NCBI GenBank assembly: GCA_017854775.1 | Contig: JAFMHC010000028.1 | Span: 1 to 32,333, forward strand | Source of the DNA: Gammaproteobacteria bacterium | Lineage (GTDB): Bacteria > Pseudomonadota > Gammaproteobacteria > Arenicellales > Arenicellaceae | Length of the DNA: 32,333 bases | Reading direction: 5' to 3' | Shown: in pieces, positions 32,301 through 32,333 of the stretch | Position numbering within the stretch: position 1 is the stretch's first letter | Layout of the letters: each line of letters begins with the position of its first letter | Program-made: the position numbers and the translations under genes | The notes under the pieces: generated by a model | What the model was told of the DNA's origin: nothing | The model's database searches: none | What the model saw: only the letters and a program-made list of their open reading frames with translations

Positions 32301-32333
32301 CTAGCCGCTGTCTTCAATTTATTTTTGACCCCC
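29328..32333 (+). CDS. RND efflux transporter permease, 3' end outside window
   Basis: The frame stays open for 1002 codons to the window edge, so only the last few dozen residues are missing. This is the proton-driven inner-membrane pump of an RND system. It starts MNQFRTGLPELAVKRPLLVT, with helix 1, then the periplasmic porter domain (ELPDIDRPIVSV, SSSEENSARLRLEF). Helices 2-6 hold GLIVDDAIVVLENI, with the Asp pair of the proton relay in helix 4. The second half repeats the plan (VDQQLVPKEDRGRIEIF, FILLVGLMAKNGILLVEFADQ, ITRARPIVMTVISTVLG). It belongs with the AcrB/MexF-type HAE pumps. The substrate is not predictable. Translational coupling to the adaptor is by a 4-base overlap. No outer-membrane channel gene is in view. 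Confidence 0.93.
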   Translation, partial: MNQFRTGLPELAVKRPLLVTVLNLLIVIAGLAAYLGIDVRELPDIDRPIVSVRAALPGGAPETIDAEVTSVLESAVARVSGLKEIRSSSEENSARLRLEFNTGIDLDVAASDVREAVNRVLRRLPNRVEDVFVTKADADAQAIIQLAVVSDVYREEELTQIIETDISPEILTIDGVVSVQEFGTRERQMRVVVDPLRLSRFALTISDVDRALSEAPFDVPVGSFRSKDQELVVRAEATAATAELIKQVTIAGTTTIGDVADVTLAPADATNLLRLDGKSVIGLGIVRQAQSNTINISDAVQLKVEQLNKRFDKLEIIVSSDDAVFIRNSVQEVMTTLLFTIFIVIATMWLFLGSLKATLVPVTVIPVALVGTLAGIWIFGFSINLLTLLALVLATGLIVDDAIVVLENIQRQQSLGLKPRPAAAIGARQVFFAVIATTAVLVAVFVPISFLPSSVGRLFREFGFVLAFSVVISSFVALSLVPAIAAHLDLSKPKDAGRGFEALGKLGRNLSSFYERRLAQCLDHPYTVGLVCLVMLIAAAGVFTQVDQQLVPKEDRGRIEIFATGPDGVGLAYMERQADHIDTVLQPYLDSGEIESVFTIVGRYDPNRIGITATLAPWEQRDRSQQEIIDELRDPISRIPGSRISVFSRGSLSGGRGGRQGLEVALTGPDYDTIYAVARQFAEMIETESDILSNAEISYQPTQPQLSVRVDRNRVADLDVPLSELSLTLRAMVGGEDVVDLNVRDQSIAIILEAETSAIQSPSDLRNLFVRSNNGSLVPVSSLATIVEEGIAAELDRFGQRRAIEVQSDVAAGVALADAVAEIERIADATLTDDVSLILQGEAETLEESSNELLITYGFAILIVFLVLVAQFERFSSPVVVMLVVPFGLAAAIFAVFFTGGSLNIYSQIGFILLVGLMAKNGILLVEFADQLRREGQSIRDAVFNAAITRARPIVMTVISTVLGALPLVLSSGAGSEARSAIGWVVFGGLGLAAVFNLFLTP

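Overview
The window looks like a chromosomal stretch of a free-living, probably marine, gammaproteobacterium of moderate to low GC. This rests on gene content: an OmpW porin behind an FNR-type promoter, an RND efflux pair, dodecin, a CDGSH protein, DUF4920 and DUF2237 proteins, and many Sec-exported proteins with AGGA-type ribosome binding sites. I cannot name a species. No rRNA, tRNA, CRISPR array or recognisable prophage was seen.

Layout. Positions 1-1730 are worn mobile DNA: the left end and orfA start of an IS3-type element, a two-helix membrane protein fused to it, and a DUF2237 gene on the minus strand. Positions 1670-18100 form an accessory array of mostly small, unrelated genes: DUF4920, a TonB-C protein, a trypsin-fold protease, an exported methyltransferase, a [2Fe-2S] ferredoxin, a TerB-like protein, an NTF2/SnoaL-like protein, DUF6524, an exported peroxiredoxin and several unknowns. 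Most lie on the plus strand. Most are separated by copies of one imperfect repeat of about 77 bp, always in the same orientation. The array also holds a 1291-residue minus-strand outer-membrane protein (IPT, FG-GAP, vWA and a C-terminal beta-barrel), a decayed M24 peptidase, a frameshifted exported protein and a remnant of a REP-associated transposase. Near-identical DUF4920 genes (1844-2326 and 18372-18854) sit close to the two ends of the array.

From about 18.9 kb on, no copy of the repeat was found and the DNA looks like ordinary chromosome: an alpha-helical exported protein, a signal peptidase I with an extra N-terminal membrane domain, dodecin, a CxxC mini-protein, a DUF6915 gene coupled to a partner of unknown function, OmpW, CDGSH, a 607-residue cadherin-like exported protein, and a translationally coupled RND adaptor and pump, the pump being cut by the window edge.

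The most notable feature is the repeat-plus-gene array. The repeat has imperfect inverted ends (CTAAGCTGGACACCCA and TGGGTGTCCAAGTAAG). Its left end is often amplified in tandem, and its middle often resembles an FNR/CRP-type site. In one place it supplies the last codons of a gene. The layout recalls integron cassettes, but the repeat lacks canonical attC core sites, so a MITE-like or unknown recombination system is the better description.
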